Source: JAEHDI01 sp035455185 (lineage in GTDB: Bacteria; Acidobacteriota; Terriglobia; Bryobacterales; Bryobacteraceae). Taken from it: 22,305 bases of DNA. Both the position numbers and the translations under genes were made by a program. The notes under the pieces are model-generated. The model did not search any database, was not told the origin of the DNA, and saw only the letters and a program-made list of their open reading frames with translations. Positions 1-8,322 of this stretch are shown here, piece by piece; the stretch's first letter is position 1, and each line of letters starts with the position of its first letter. The DNA lies in contig DATIFQ010000137.1 in NCBI GenBank assembly GCA_035455185.1, positions 1 to 22,305 of the forward strand, given 5' to 3'.

Positions 1-852
1 CGCCGCCCGGTACTTCGCGATCTCCTCGAAAAAATCGTTGTGGGCGTTGAAGAAGAAGCTGAGCCGTGGCGCGAACTCGTCGATTTCCAGTCCCCTTTCG
101 AGCGCCCAGTCGACGTACTCCACGCCGTCCCGCAGCGTGAACGCCAGCTCCTGCACCGCCGTCGATCCGGCCTCGCGAATGTGATAGCCGCTGATCGAGA
201 CCGGATTGAACCTCGGCACGCGCCGCGCCGCAAACTCGATGACGTCCGTTACGAGTCGCATCGAAGGGCGCGGCGGGTAGATGTATTCCTTCTGTGCGAT
301 GTACTCCTTCAGAATGTCGTTCTGAAGCGTGCCGTCCAGCCTCTCCCAGAGGACACCCTGCTTTTCCGCTACAACAAGATACATCGCCCAGATGACAGGC
401 GCCGGCGAGTTGATGGTCATCGAGACCGAAACGTCGCCGAGCGGAATACCCTCGAACAGCGTCTCCATGTCCTCGAGCGAACTGATGGCGACGCCACACT
501 TGCCGACTTCGCCGAGCGATGTCGGATGGTCGGCGTCGAAGCCCATCAGTGTGGGCAGATCGAATGCGACGGAAAGCCCGGTCTGGCCCTGCTCAAGAAG
601 ATACCGGTAGCGCCGGTTCGTTTCCTCGGGGGTGGCGAATCCCGAGAACTGGCGCATGGTCCAGAGTTTTCCCCGGTACATGTCGCGATGGATTCCGCGC
701 GTGTAAGGGAACTCTCCGGGAGCGCCTAGGTCGCGAGCGGTGTCGAAACCGGAAAGGTGTTCCGGCCCGTACACCGGCTCCACGGGAATGCCGCTCAGCG
801 TCTCAAAGCGCCGCGCAGCCCCTGTGGCCGCCTCCGCCCCAGCGTTCTTCAT
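1..852 (-). CDS. Acyl-CoA mutase large subunit (methylmalonyl-CoA mutase family), isobutyryl-CoA mutase-like; 3' end beyond window
   Basis: This is the N-terminal 284 residues of a B12-dependent acyl-CoA mutase catalytic barrel; the gene runs off the window at base 1. Family motifs are clear: YTRGIHRDMYRGKLWTMRQ (50-68), LLEQGQTGLSVAFDLPT (85-101), NDILKEYIAQKEYIYPP (178-194), SISGYHIREAG with the catalytic His224, and FAPRLSFFF (260-268). Aligned by eye to Propionibacterium methylmalonyl-CoA mutase, Tyr89 is Phe69 here and Arg207 is Gln187. Phe and Gln are the known signature of isobutyryl-CoA (n-butyryl-CoA) mutase, so the substrate is more likely isobutyryl/butyryl-CoA than methylmalonyl/succinyl-CoA; this is inference from two residues. 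ATG852 is the first start codon after the kgd stop, 59 bases upstream, with a weak AGAAG motif ahead of it. A separate B12-binding small subunit would be expected elsewhere. Confidence 0.9.
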   Translation of the reverse strand, partial: MKNAGAEAATGAARRFETLSGIPVEPVYGPEHLSGFDTARDLGAPGEFPYTRGIHRDMYRGKLWTMRQFSGFATPEETNRRYRYLLEQGQTGLSVAFDLPTLMGFDADHPTSLGEVGKCGVAISSLEDMETLFEGIPLGDVSVSMTINSPAPVIWAMYLVVAEKQGVLWERLDGTLQNDILKEYIAQKEYIYPPRPSMRLVTDVIEFAARRVPRFNPVSISGYHIREAGSTAVQELAFTLRDGVEYVDWALERGLEIDEFAPRLSFFFNAHNDFFEEIAKYRAA

Positions 853-911
853 CTGTCTTCTATTGTACCTGTCGGATTGGCGAGTACTTGGGGCGCCCGT
901 TTGGTCTTCAC

Positions 912-3900
912 TCACTTTGCCTTCCGCCGGGCGACAATGCGGGCGGCGCTCCTGCTCGGCATCGCCGCCGGGGCGAAGGCCTCTTCGATCAATGCGGCCT
1001 GCTCGGCGGCGTGTCGTTTGTGGGAACCAGTAGCCGGACTGGCGCTCTCTGGGCGCCCTGCGAAGCGGAGCATCCGCTCGGTCGGGTCGAGCAACGGCTG
1101 GATGCGATCCCGCATGAAGCGCCACGGGCCCATGTTGCGCGGCTCTTCCTGCACCCAGAACACGTCCGCTGCCGGCGGATACTTCAAAAGGATGTCTCCG
1201 AGTTGCGACGAAGCGAACGGATACAGTTGCTCGACGCGGACGATGGCCACCTGCCCGGCTTCTCGCTGCTCCCGAGCCTCGATCAAGTCGTAGTAGACCT
1301 TGCCAGAGCAGAGCAGAATTCTCGACACGCTTTGGGGATCGATTGCGCCTGTTTCGCTCAGAATCTCGCGGAAGCCGCCGCCGGTGAAGTCCGGAATGCT
1401 CGAGACCACCTTCGGGTGGCGCAACAGGCTCTTTGGCGTGAACAGGATCAGCGGCTTACGGACCCCCCGGCGATCCTGCCCGCCATACATCTGGCGGCGC
1501 AGCAAGTGAAAATACTGGGCCGGCGTCGTGCAGTTGCACACCTGCATGTTGCTTTCGGCGCAGAGTACAAGAAACCGCTCGATGCGGGCGCTCGAGTGCT
1601 CCGGGCCCTGTCCCTCGAAGCCGTGCGGCAGCAGCATCACGAGGCCCGTTGGCTGTCCCCACTTCTGCTCGGCGCAGGAGATGAACTGATCGATCATGAT
1701 CTGCGCGCCGTTGCCGAAGTCCCCGAACTGCGCCTCCCAGAGCACCAGTGTTAATGGATCGCCGACACTGTAGCCGAACTCGAATCCGAGTACGGCGTAC
1801 TCGCTCAGGGAGCTGTCAAAAACCTCGAAGCGGGCCTGGCCGTCGGAAACGTGCTGGAGCGGAGTGTACTCGCGGGCCGTCTCGTAGTCGTACAAAACGA
1901 GATGCCTCTGGCTGAACGTTCCGCGCCCGCTGTCCTGGCCGCTGAGCCGGACGGGCGTGCCGTCGAGCACGAGGCTGCCGAACGCGAGCGACTCCGCGAA
2001 CGCCCAGTCGATCGGTCCGCCCTTACGCAACCCATCTCTGCGCCGGTCGATGAATCCGCGGAGCTTCGGATGCAAGTGGAAATCGGCCGGGAAGGTCGTA
2101 ATGCCCTCCACCACGCGCTCGATCACGCTCTGGTCGACCGCGGTCTGCGGACGCCACGCTCCGGCTTCCTCCTCGCCGACAACGGTCAGTTCCTGAAGCT
2201 CGTACTGCTCGGCATGAGTCTGCGATGCGTCGTACGCCGCGGAAAGGCGGGTCGTGGCGCGCTTTCGCATCTCCTCAACGGCTTCCGCGCTGAGGACCTG
2301 CTCGCGGATCAACCGCTCGGCGTAGAGCGCGGCCGCGGACGGGTGCTCCTTGATCTTCCGGTACAGTATCGGCTGCGTGTAGCTTGGGTCGTCGGCCTCG
2401 TTGTGTCCGTGGCGGCGGTAACACAACATGTCGATCACGACATCCTTCTTGAACCGCTGCCGGTAGTCGAACGCAATCTGTGTCACCCGGATGGCCGCCT
2501 CCGGATCGTCGCCGTTTACGTGGAATACCGGCGCCTGGACGGTGCGTGCGACGTCCGTGGAATAGGGCGAAGACCGTGCCTCCTCGGGCATTGTGGTGAA
2601 ACCGATCTGGTTGTTGATGATCAGGTGCACGGTGCCGCCCGTCCGGTAACCATGGAGTTGCGAGAGGTTCAGCGTCTCGGCCACCACGCCCTGGCCTGCG
2701 AAGGCGGCGTCACCGTGAATGAGCACGGGGATCACCCTCTCTCGCTCCGTATCGCCCAGCCGCTCCTGTTTCGGCCGGACGATCCCTTCTACCACGGGAT
2801 CGACCGCCTCCAAATGGCTCGGGTTCGGAGCGACAGAGACGACGATCTGCTGTCCTGCGGGCGAGACGTGCGCGCCGCGCGCGCCGAGATGGTACTTCAC
2901 GTCGCCGGAGCCTTGCGCGCTGGCTGGGTCTATCTCTCCTTCGAACTCGGAGAAGACCTGCGTGAGCGGCTTGCCGACGATGTTCGCCAGCACGTTCAAG
3001 CGCCCACGGTGAGCCATCCCCATGACGACTTCGACGACGCCGTTCGCGGCGGCGCGGTTCAGCAACTCATCGAGAATCGGGATGGCCGTCTCGGCGCCTT
3101 CGAGCGAAAAGCGCTTGTGCCCGACGAAGCGGGCATGGAGGAAATGCTCGAACTCCTCGGCCTCCGTCAGTCTCGCCAGGATCCGCTCGCGTGTGTCGCG
3201 ATCGAGCGGCCTGTTGTCGGTTTCGGGCTCCATCCGCATCTGGAGCCAGCGCTTCTGCTCCGGATGTTGGATGTGCATGTACTCGCAGCCGGTTTTGCCG
3301 CAATAGGTCCGGCGCAAAGTCTCCAAAATCTCGCGCAAAGTCGCGACCGGTTGCGGGCTTTTCTCGCCGATCGCCTCAGCGAGGCTTCCGGTCAGAAACT
3401 CGCGATCCAGATCCCAGATGGTGAGGCCGTACGTCGCGGGATCCAGTTCGGCGTGATAGCTGGGCTCAGAGCCCAACGGATCGAGGTCGGCGATCAGGTG
3501 GCCGCGGACCCGGTAGGCGTTGATGAGCTGCAGGACGGCCGCTTCTTTGGCGATCTCCGCGGCTCGGCCGCCGCCCGCTCCCGGCACGGAAGCGGCGCGG
3601 TCCGACTCCCAGCGCACTGGGCCGTGCGGCATCTTCAGATCGGCGAAGATCCTGTCATAGAATCCGTCTTCGCCCTGAAGCAGTGCGTGAACGCGTGCGA
3701 GGAACATGCCGGACTCAGCGCCCTGAATGATCCGATGGTCGTACGTGCAGGTGATCATCATCACCTTGCCGATGCCGAGCATCGCACGGACTTCGGGGGC
3801 CGCGCCCTGGTATTCCGCCGGGTAACCGATGGCGCCCGTGGCGATGATTGCGCCCTGCCCGGCCATCAGCCTCGGAACGGAACCGACAGTACCGACGGTG

Positions 3901-4589
3901 CCCGGGTTGGTCAGCGAGACGGTCGTGCCTTGAAAATCCTCGATCGCGAGCTTGCCGGAGCGAGCACGGGCGATCAGGCCGTCGTAGGCGTTCAGAAATT
4001 CCTGGAAATCGAGCGCGCCAGCGTTTTTGAGGTTCGGAACCACGAGAGAACGGGAGCCATCCTTACCCGGCAGGTCGATGGCGACGCCGAAGTTGATCTG
4101 CTTCCGGATAACGCGAAAGCTTTCCCCTTCCCTTTCGGCGTAAGCGTGGTTGAGCACGGGGTAGCTGTCAAGCGCCTTCAGAATGGCCCAGGTAATGAGA
4201 TGCGTGTAAGAGACCTTGCTCTTGCCGACCAGTGTGCGGTGGTGGTTGATGATGTGCCGGTTTTCGTCGATCACTTTCACCGGGATGATGCGCTGCGATG
4301 TGGCCGTGGGAATGCCCAGGCTGGCCGTCATGTTGTCCACAATGCGCGCTGCCGCGCCGCGAAGGGGGACGACTTCTTCACCAGGGCCGGGCTGCAGCGG
4401 CGGGGCGGATGGCGTGGGCCGGGACGTCGCGGAGTCGGAGCGCGGCGTTGCCGCCGCCGTCCCGCCGTCGGCGTCAAAAACACGCTTCCAGCTCTCGTCG
4501 ATTGCCGCACGGTCGTGCAGGTACTGCTGGTACAACTCATCTTCCAGCCAACTGTTGACACCCAGTTTCTCTTCGCTCTTGGAGGACAT
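912..4589 (-). CDS. kgd: Multifunctional 2-oxoglutarate dehydrogenase E1 / dihydrolipoyl succinyltransferase E2 (Kgd-type fusion)
   Basis: The 1225-residue protein joins an E2 acyltransferase core to a thiamine-diphosphate E1, the architecture known from Mycobacterium Kgd and Corynebacterium OdhA. Residues 9-39 match the short E1 N-terminal helix (LGVNSWLEDELYQQYL). A Pro/Ala-rich linker follows to about 75, then the E2 core (about 77-325) with the active-site DHR at 284-286. E1 spans about 345-1225, with MAHRGRLNVL (525-534), the thiamine-diphosphate motif GDAAFAGQG (626-634) through NNQIGFTT, and YRRHGHNEADDP (724-735). It should convert 2-oxoglutarate to succinyl-CoA in the TCA cycle, or to succinic semialdehyde when acting as a decarboxylase. 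No lipoyl domain is visible, as in the known fusions, so a lipoylated E2 from another locus would be needed. It lies 18 bases downstream of the Gfo/Idh/MocA gene, probably in one transcript with it and the mutase. Confidence 0.95.
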   Translation of the reverse strand: MSSKSEEKLGVNSWLEDELYQQYLHDRAAIDESWKRVFDADGGTAAATPRSDSATSRPTPSAPPLQPGPGEEVVPLRGAAARIVDNMTASLGIPTATSQRIIPVKVIDENRHIINHHRTLVGKSKVSYTHLITWAILKALDSYPVLNHAYAEREGESFRVIRKQINFGVAIDLPGKDGSRSLVVPNLKNAGALDFQEFLNAYDGLIARARSGKLAIEDFQGTTVSLTNPGTVGTVGSVPRLMAGQGAIIATGAIGYPAEYQGAAPEVRAMLGIGKVMMITCTYDHRIIQGAESGMFLARVHALLQGEDGFYDRIFADLKMPHGPVRWESDRAASVPGAGGGRAAEIAKEAAVLQLINAYRVRGHLIADLDPLGSEPSYHAELDPATYGLTIWDLDREFLTGSLAEAIGEKSPQPVATLREILETLRRTYCGKTGCEYMHIQHPEQKRWLQMRMEPETDNRPLDRDTRERILARLTEAEEFEHFLHARFVGHKRFSLEGAETAIPILDELLNRAAANGVVEVVMGMAHRGRLNVLANIVGKPLTQVFSEFEGEIDPASAQGSGDVKYHLGARGAHVSPAGQQIVVSVAPNPSHLEAVDPVVEGIVRPKQERLGDTERERVIPVLIHGDAAFAGQGVVAETLNLSQLHGYRTGGTVHLIINNQIGFTTMPEEARSSPYSTDVARTVQAPVFHVNGDDPEAAIRVTQIAFDYRQRFKKDVVIDMLCYRRHGHNEADDPSYTQPILYRKIKEHPSAAALYAERLIREQVLSAEAVEEMRKRATTRLSAAYDASQTHAEQYELQELTVVGEEEAGAWRPQTAVDQSVIERVVEGITTFPADFHLHPKLRGFIDRRRDGLRKGGPIDWAFAESLAFGSLVLDGTPVRLSGQDSGRGTFSQRHLVLYDYETAREYTPLQHVSDGQARFEVFDSSLSEYAVLGFEFGYSVGDPLTLVLWEAQFGDFGNGAQIMIDQFISCAEQKWGQPTGLVMLLPHGFEGQGPEHSSARIERFLVLCAESNMQVCNCTTPAQYFHLLRRQMYGGQDRRGVRKPLILFTPKSLLRHPKVVSSIPDFTGGGFREILSETGAIDPQSVSRILLCSGKVYYDLIEAREQREAGQVAIVRVEQLYPFASSQLGDILLKYPPAADVFWVQEEPRNMGPWRFMRDRIQPLLDPTERMLRFAGRPESASPATGSHKRHAAEQAALIEEAFAPAAMPSRSAARIVARRKAK

Positions 4590-4607
4590 TCGGGCAGGCC
4601 TTCTTCT

Positions 4608-5567
4608 TTATTCATGATACCCGAGCGAACCCACGCGGGCCGCCACCAGCGCCTGTTCCGTCACCCAATCCGTCCACACCGCCGATTCCGCGTCGGCGAC
4701 GAGCGGCGTTCCGTCGAGCACGGCGTTTACGAAGTTATCGACGCATGGGTAGTGGAGGTTTGCGTGCGCCCGCAATTCCTCACGGCCGCCCGCATAGATG
4801 AGCAACGGTCCGTTGAGAGGACTGAGTTCCATCTCGCCGTCCGTTCCGGCGATGCGGAACTCGTCGCGGCTGACGCGGGAATGCCACCGCACGTCGACGA
4901 CGCCGCGTACCCCGCTCTCGTATTCGATAAGAACCGTGGCGTTGTCCTCGACCGGAGCGGAGTGAACGACGTTCGAGAGTTGCGCGGTCACGCGGACCGG
5001 CCTGCCGAACAGGAAGTTGAGCACGTCGATACGGTGTGAACCGATGTCGTAAAGCGGCCCGCCGCCCGCTTGGCGCGGGTCGAGCAGCCAGCTTCGCGTG
5101 CCGTCCTCGTCATTGAACCAGTCGTGGCAATTGATCTCAGCCAGCACCGGCCGGCCGATCGCCCCCTCCGCCAGCAACTGCCTGGCTCGCTGGAGCTTCG
5201 GGTACATCCGGCGGTAGTAAGCGATTCCGAGGGTCCTGCCGGCCTCGTTCGCGGTCCGGACCATCTCGCGGGCTTCAGTAAAGTTCATCGCGGCCGGCTT
5301 CTCGCAGAGAACATGCTTGCCGGCGCGAAGCGAAGCGATCGTCTGCGGAGCATGAAGAAAAACCGGCGCGGCAACGTAGACTGCATCGATGAGGGGGTCC
5401 ACAAGGGCCTCGTCGAGCGAAGTCCAGGCCTGCACGCCATAGGGCTCCGCCTTCCGCCGGTCGCGGGTGACGATCCCGTAGAGCCGGCTCCGCCCCTGCA
5501 ATTGGATGGCAGGAATAACCCGCTTCCTGGTGATGTCTCCAATTCCGATCACAAGCCAGTTGAACAT
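4608..5567 (-). CDS. Gfo/Idh/MocA family NAD(P)-dependent oxidoreductase
   Basis: The product is 319 residues from ATG5567. A TTG six codons earlier is also open, but ATG places the Rossmann strand (WLVIGIGDI, 4-12) at the N-terminus, as is usual. The family signature CEKPAA has its EKP at 89-91, whose Lys is normally catalytic. The C-terminal domain opens with GGGPLYDIGSHRIDVL (168-183), the usual D-x3-H active-site motif. Members oxidise or reduce sugars, inositols or related polyols with NAD(P); the substrate cannot be read from the sequence. It starts 27 bases from a divergent metallophosphoesterase and ends 18 bases before kgd on the same strand, so it may be the first gene of the kgd transcript. 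No signal peptide is visible, so it is probably cytoplasmic. Confidence 0.9.
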   Translation of the reverse strand: MFNWLVIGIGDITRKRVIPAIQLQGRSRLYGIVTRDRRKAEPYGVQAWTSLDEALVDPLIDAVYVAAPVFLHAPQTIASLRAGKHVLCEKPAAMNFTEAREMVRTANEAGRTLGIAYYRRMYPKLQRARQLLAEGAIGRPVLAEINCHDWFNDEDGTRSWLLDPRQAGGGPLYDIGSHRIDVLNFLFGRPVRVTAQLSNVVHSAPVEDNATVLIEYESGVRGVVDVRWHSRVSRDEFRIAGTDGEMELSPLNGPLLIYAGGREELRAHANLHYPCVDNFVNAVLDGTPLVADAESAVWTDWVTEQALVAARVGSLGYHE

Positions 5568-5586
5568 GCTGAGAGAATAGTACAAT
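5560..5586 (+). promoter_or_regulatory. Possible promoter for the metallophosphoesterase-prfB operon
   Basis: TTGAAC (5560-5565) and TACAAT (5581-5586) resemble -35 and -10 boxes with a short 15-base spacer. Transcription would begin only a few bases before ATG5595, giving an almost leaderless mRNA. The divergent gene starts at 5567, so the -35 box lies across its first codons. The match is weak and was judged by eye. Confidence 0.25.
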
Positions 5587-5594
5587 CACGCGAA

Positions 5595-6203
5595 ATGAAG
5601 CTCCTCGTTTTTTCGGACATCCACAGCAACCACGGGGCGCTTGAGCGGCTGATGGACGTCGAAGCCGACTGCTACATCGCGGCCGGCGACTTGGTGAGCT
5701 GGTCGAGGGGCCTCGACCGTTGCGGCGAGATTCTGAGCCGCAGGACGGACCGCATGTACGTACTGCCCGGCAACCACGAGTCCGCGGCCTCGATTGCGTC
5801 CTTCTGCCGGAAATTCGGCTTCCATGATTTTCACGAACAGAGTATGGAACTTGCCGGCTTCCAGATCGCCGGGCTCGGCTACTCGAATCCGACGCCGTTC
5901 AATACCCCGGGCGAATATTCGGAACAGGAGATCGAGTTGCGTCTGGAGCGGTTTGCGAACCTGAAGCCGCTGATTCTGATCTGTCACTGCCCGCCGTTCG
6001 GCACGGCGCTCGACAGAATCCGTAACGGACTCCATGCCGGCAGCCGCTCCGTCAGGACATTCATTGAGAAACACCAGCCCGTCTTCTTCTTCTGCGGCCA
6101 TATCCACGAGGCCGAAGGCGCCTCCGCCGAAATCGGAAAGACCCGTGGAATCAACGTCGGGCAGCAAGGTTATCTTCTCGACTTTGCTACACTGAAGGTA
6201 TGA
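5595..6203 (+). CDS. Metallophosphoesterase (calcineurin-like phosphoesterase fold)
   Basis: The 202-residue protein carries the full metal-ligand set of small bacterial metallophosphoesterases: FSDIHSN (Asp8, His10), AAGDLV (Asp32), PGNHES (Asn60, His61), CHCPPFG (His131) and CGHIHE (His169, His171). It should hydrolyse a phosphomonoester or phosphodiester with two metal ions in the cytoplasm; the substrate is unknown. There is no signal peptide or membrane segment. It is the first gene of a compact plus-strand operon, and its TGA overlaps the ATG of prfB (ATGA), which implies translational coupling. The reading frame is open a long way upstream of ATG5595, but that part is antisense to the oxidoreductase gene and lacks family similarity, so ATG5595 is preferred. 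Confidence 0.9.
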   Translation: MKLLVFSDIHSNHGALERLMDVEADCYIAAGDLVSWSRGLDRCGEILSRRTDRMYVLPGNHESAASIASFCRKFGFHDFHEQSMELAGFQIAGLGYSNPTPFNTPGEYSEQEIELRLERFANLKPLILICHCPPFGTALDRIRNGLHAGSRSVRTFIEKHQPVFFFCGHIHEAEGASAEIGKTRGINVGQQGYLLDFATLKV

Positions 6204-7349
6204 ACATCGAGGAACTCGAAAGAGAATACTCGCCGCTCCGCCAGCAGGCTGAAGCTGTGCGGAGCTATCTTTGACTCCCCCAAAAAGAAAGCTGAACTAA
6301 CTCGACTGGAAGAGCGGATCTCTTCGCCGGATTTCTGGAACCAGCCGGAAAAAAGCCAGCAGGTCATGCAGGAGCGCAAGCGCCTGGAGCAGTCGATCGC
6401 CGACGAGGCCAGGATCGCGGGCCGGATCTCCGACTTTGATGCCGTGTTTGAGCTTGCCCGAGAGGGCAACACCGAGGGCGCGCTCGTGCTCCTCGGCGAT
6501 CCGCTCGACGAGCTGAAGAAGTTCCGGCACGATCTCGACAGAATCGAAACGGCTATGTTGCTCTCCGGTGAGAACGACGCCCGGAGCGCGATTGTAACCA
6601 TTCATCCGGGCGCGGGCGGCACAGAAAGCCAGGACTGGGCCGAGATGCTGCTCCGCATGTACCTGCGATGGGCCGAGCGGGAGGGGTTCGGGACCGTCGT
6701 AACGGACCGGCTCGAGGGCGACGGAGCCGGCATCAAGTCGGTTACCTTCGAGATCAACGGCGAATACGTCTACGGGCTCATGCAATCCGAGGTCGGCGTG
6801 CATCGCCTGGTGAGGATCTCGCCGTTCGATGCGAACGCCCGGCGGCACACGTCGTTTGCCTCTGTTTTCGTCTACCCGCAGATTGACGACGAGATCAAGA
6901 TCGACATCCGGCCAGAGGATCTTCGCGTCGATACGTTCCGCGCCAGCGGCGCCGGCGGCCAGCATGTCAACCGCACAGACTCGGCGATCCGCATGACCCA
7001 CCTGCCGACCGGCATCGTGGTGCAGTGCCAGAACGAGCGCTCGCAGCACAAGAACCGCGCCTCGGCGATGAAGCAGCTCAGGGCGCGCCTCTATGAGTTC
7101 GAGCTCGAGAAGAAGCAGGCCGAAGACAGCAAGCTCGAGGCCACGAAGCTCGACATCAATTTCGGCAGCCAGATTCGAAACTACGTGCTCGCCCCCTATC
7201 GCCTCATCAAGGATCTCCGCACCAAGCTGGCCATCGGCGATGTCGATCGCGTTCTGGACGGTGATCTCGACGACCTCATCCACGCGCACCTTGTCTTCCG
7301 AAAGACCGGCAGGACTGCGGGCGACGGTAAGGATGAGCTGCCCGAGTAG
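6200..7349 (+). CDS. prfB: Peptide chain release factor 2 (programmed +1 frameshift)
   Basis: RF2 releases the finished peptide at UGA and UAA stop codons. Translation from ATG6200 gives 24 codons, then an in-frame TGA at 6272-6274. Skipping T6272 and continuing at GAC6273 opens the rest of the protein, 382 residues in all (E. coli RF2 has 365). The shifted product carries the RF2 stop-recognition tripeptide SPF at about 207-209 and the catalytic GGQ at about 252-254, both within two residues of their E. coli positions. SPF rather than PxT marks it as RF2, not RF1. The ATG overlaps the preceding stop. The gene would be split or called truncated by a caller that ignores the frameshift. The product falls if the shift is prevented, so RF2 probably limits its own synthesis as in E. 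coli. Confidence 0.97.
6261..6275 (+). promoter_or_regulatory. prfB programmed +1 ribosomal frameshift site
   Basis: The slip site reads TAT CTT TGA C, with CTT6269-6271 as codon 24, the in-frame stop TGA6272-6274, and C6275 as the following base that makes termination inefficient. This is the same CUU-UGA-C core as in E. coli prfB. The internal Shine-Dalgarno-like element is weaker: GGAG at 6261-6264, one base before TAT, instead of AGGGGG. Low RF2 would favour the shift to the +1 frame and restore RF2. Confidence 0.93.
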
Positions 7350-8322
7350 TCCGGTGGAAACCGTCACGCCTGAGACCCTGGCCCGCGCCGCGGAGCTGAT
7401 CCGCGCCGGTGGGATTGTCGCCTTCCCCACCGAGACCGTCTACGGTCTCGGCGCCAACGCACTTGACGAGGAGGCGGTGCGGCGCGTCTTCGAAGCGAAG
7501 GGACGCCCGTCCACAAGCCCGTTGATCGTGCATGTGGAGTCAGTCGAAATGGCGCGGGGACTGGTGCGCGACTGGCCGCCCTCCGCGGAAGCGCTGGCCC
7601 GCCAGTACTGGCCGGGACCACTGACCCTGGTGCTCGAAAAGCAGCCGCACGTGCCCGGCATCGTGACGGCCGGACTTCCGACTGTGGGGCTTCGCATGCC
7701 GGCCCATCCGCTGGCTCTTTCCCTGATTCGCGCGGCCGGCGTGCCGATCGCTGCGCCGAGCGCCAACCGTTTTGCGAAACTGTCTCCGACAACCGCGCGA
7801 CACGTGCGGGATGCGCTCGGCGGCCGCGTCGACCTGATCCTCGATGGAGGACCCACTGAGGTCGGCATTGAATCTACGGTGCTGTCCCTGGCGGCGAGCC
7901 CGCCACGGCTGCTGCGTCCCGGGAGGGTCACGCAGACGGACATCGAAGCCGTCATCGGCTCGATCGAAATCGCCGGCCGCATCGAGAATGGGGACAACGA
8001 TGGCCATCCCTCGCCCGGCCTGCATCCGAAACACTACAGTCCGGCCACGCCGCTTGTTCTTGTGGATGGCGGGCCTCTTCCCGCCGGCCGGGGCGTCTAT
8101 CTCTACCGCGAGCGCCACGCGCAGGCTGCCCGTTGCGTCGCAATGCCCACGGACGCTGGCGCCTATGCTGCGGTTCTCTACGAGACGCTTCACCGGGAGG
8201 ACGCGGCCGGGTGGGACTGGATCGCCGTCGAGCGGCCGCCCGAAGGACCGGAATGGGCCGGTGTCACCGACCGGCTCACGCGTGCGGAGTCGAAACGATC
8301 CGGAAGCGGGGACAAGTCATGA
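7333..8322 (+). CDS. tsaC: L-threonylcarbamoyladenylate synthase (Sua5/YwlC/YrdC type)
   Basis: The enzyme makes threonylcarbamoyl-AMP from threonine, bicarbonate and ATP, the first step of the t6A37 modification of ANN-decoding tRNAs. The 329-residue length and two-domain layout fit the long Sua5 form. The YrdC-type domain (about 12-200) has FPTETVYGLGANA (31-43), KGRPSTSPLIVHV (56-68), a PSANRF...SPT motif and STVLSL. A linker with HPKHYSP follows, then a C-terminal Sua5 domain (about 230-329). ATG7333 overlaps the end of prfB by 17 bases; GTG7354, just after the prfB stop, is an alternative start that would lose only seven poorly conserved residues. Its stop overlaps the next ATG (ATGA). 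Placement behind prfB groups two translation-fidelity functions in one transcript. Confidence 0.93.
   Translation: MSCPSSPVETVTPETLARAAELIRAGGIVAFPTETVYGLGANALDEEAVRRVFEAKGRPSTSPLIVHVESVEMARGLVRDWPPSAEALARQYWPGPLTLVLEKQPHVPGIVTAGLPTVGLRMPAHPLALSLIRAAGVPIAAPSANRFAKLSPTTARHVRDALGGRVDLILDGGPTEVGIESTVLSLAASPPRLLRPGRVTQTDIEAVIGSIEIAGRIENGDNDGHPSPGLHPKHYSPATPLVLVDGGPLPAGRGVYLYRERHAQAARCVAMPTDAGAYAAVLYETLHREDAAGWDWIAVERPPEGPEWAGVTDRLTRAESKRSGSGDKS

Noticed and set aside
1851..5039. Very long open frame on the plus strand opposite kgd and the oxidoreductase gene
   Set aside because: It is antisense to clear family members, has no recognisable domain and a composition expected from the complement of GC-rich coding DNA.
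6297..7430. Long minus-strand open frame opposite prfB
   Set aside because: It is a shadow of prfB, whose GGQ and SPF motifs are intact once the frameshift is included.
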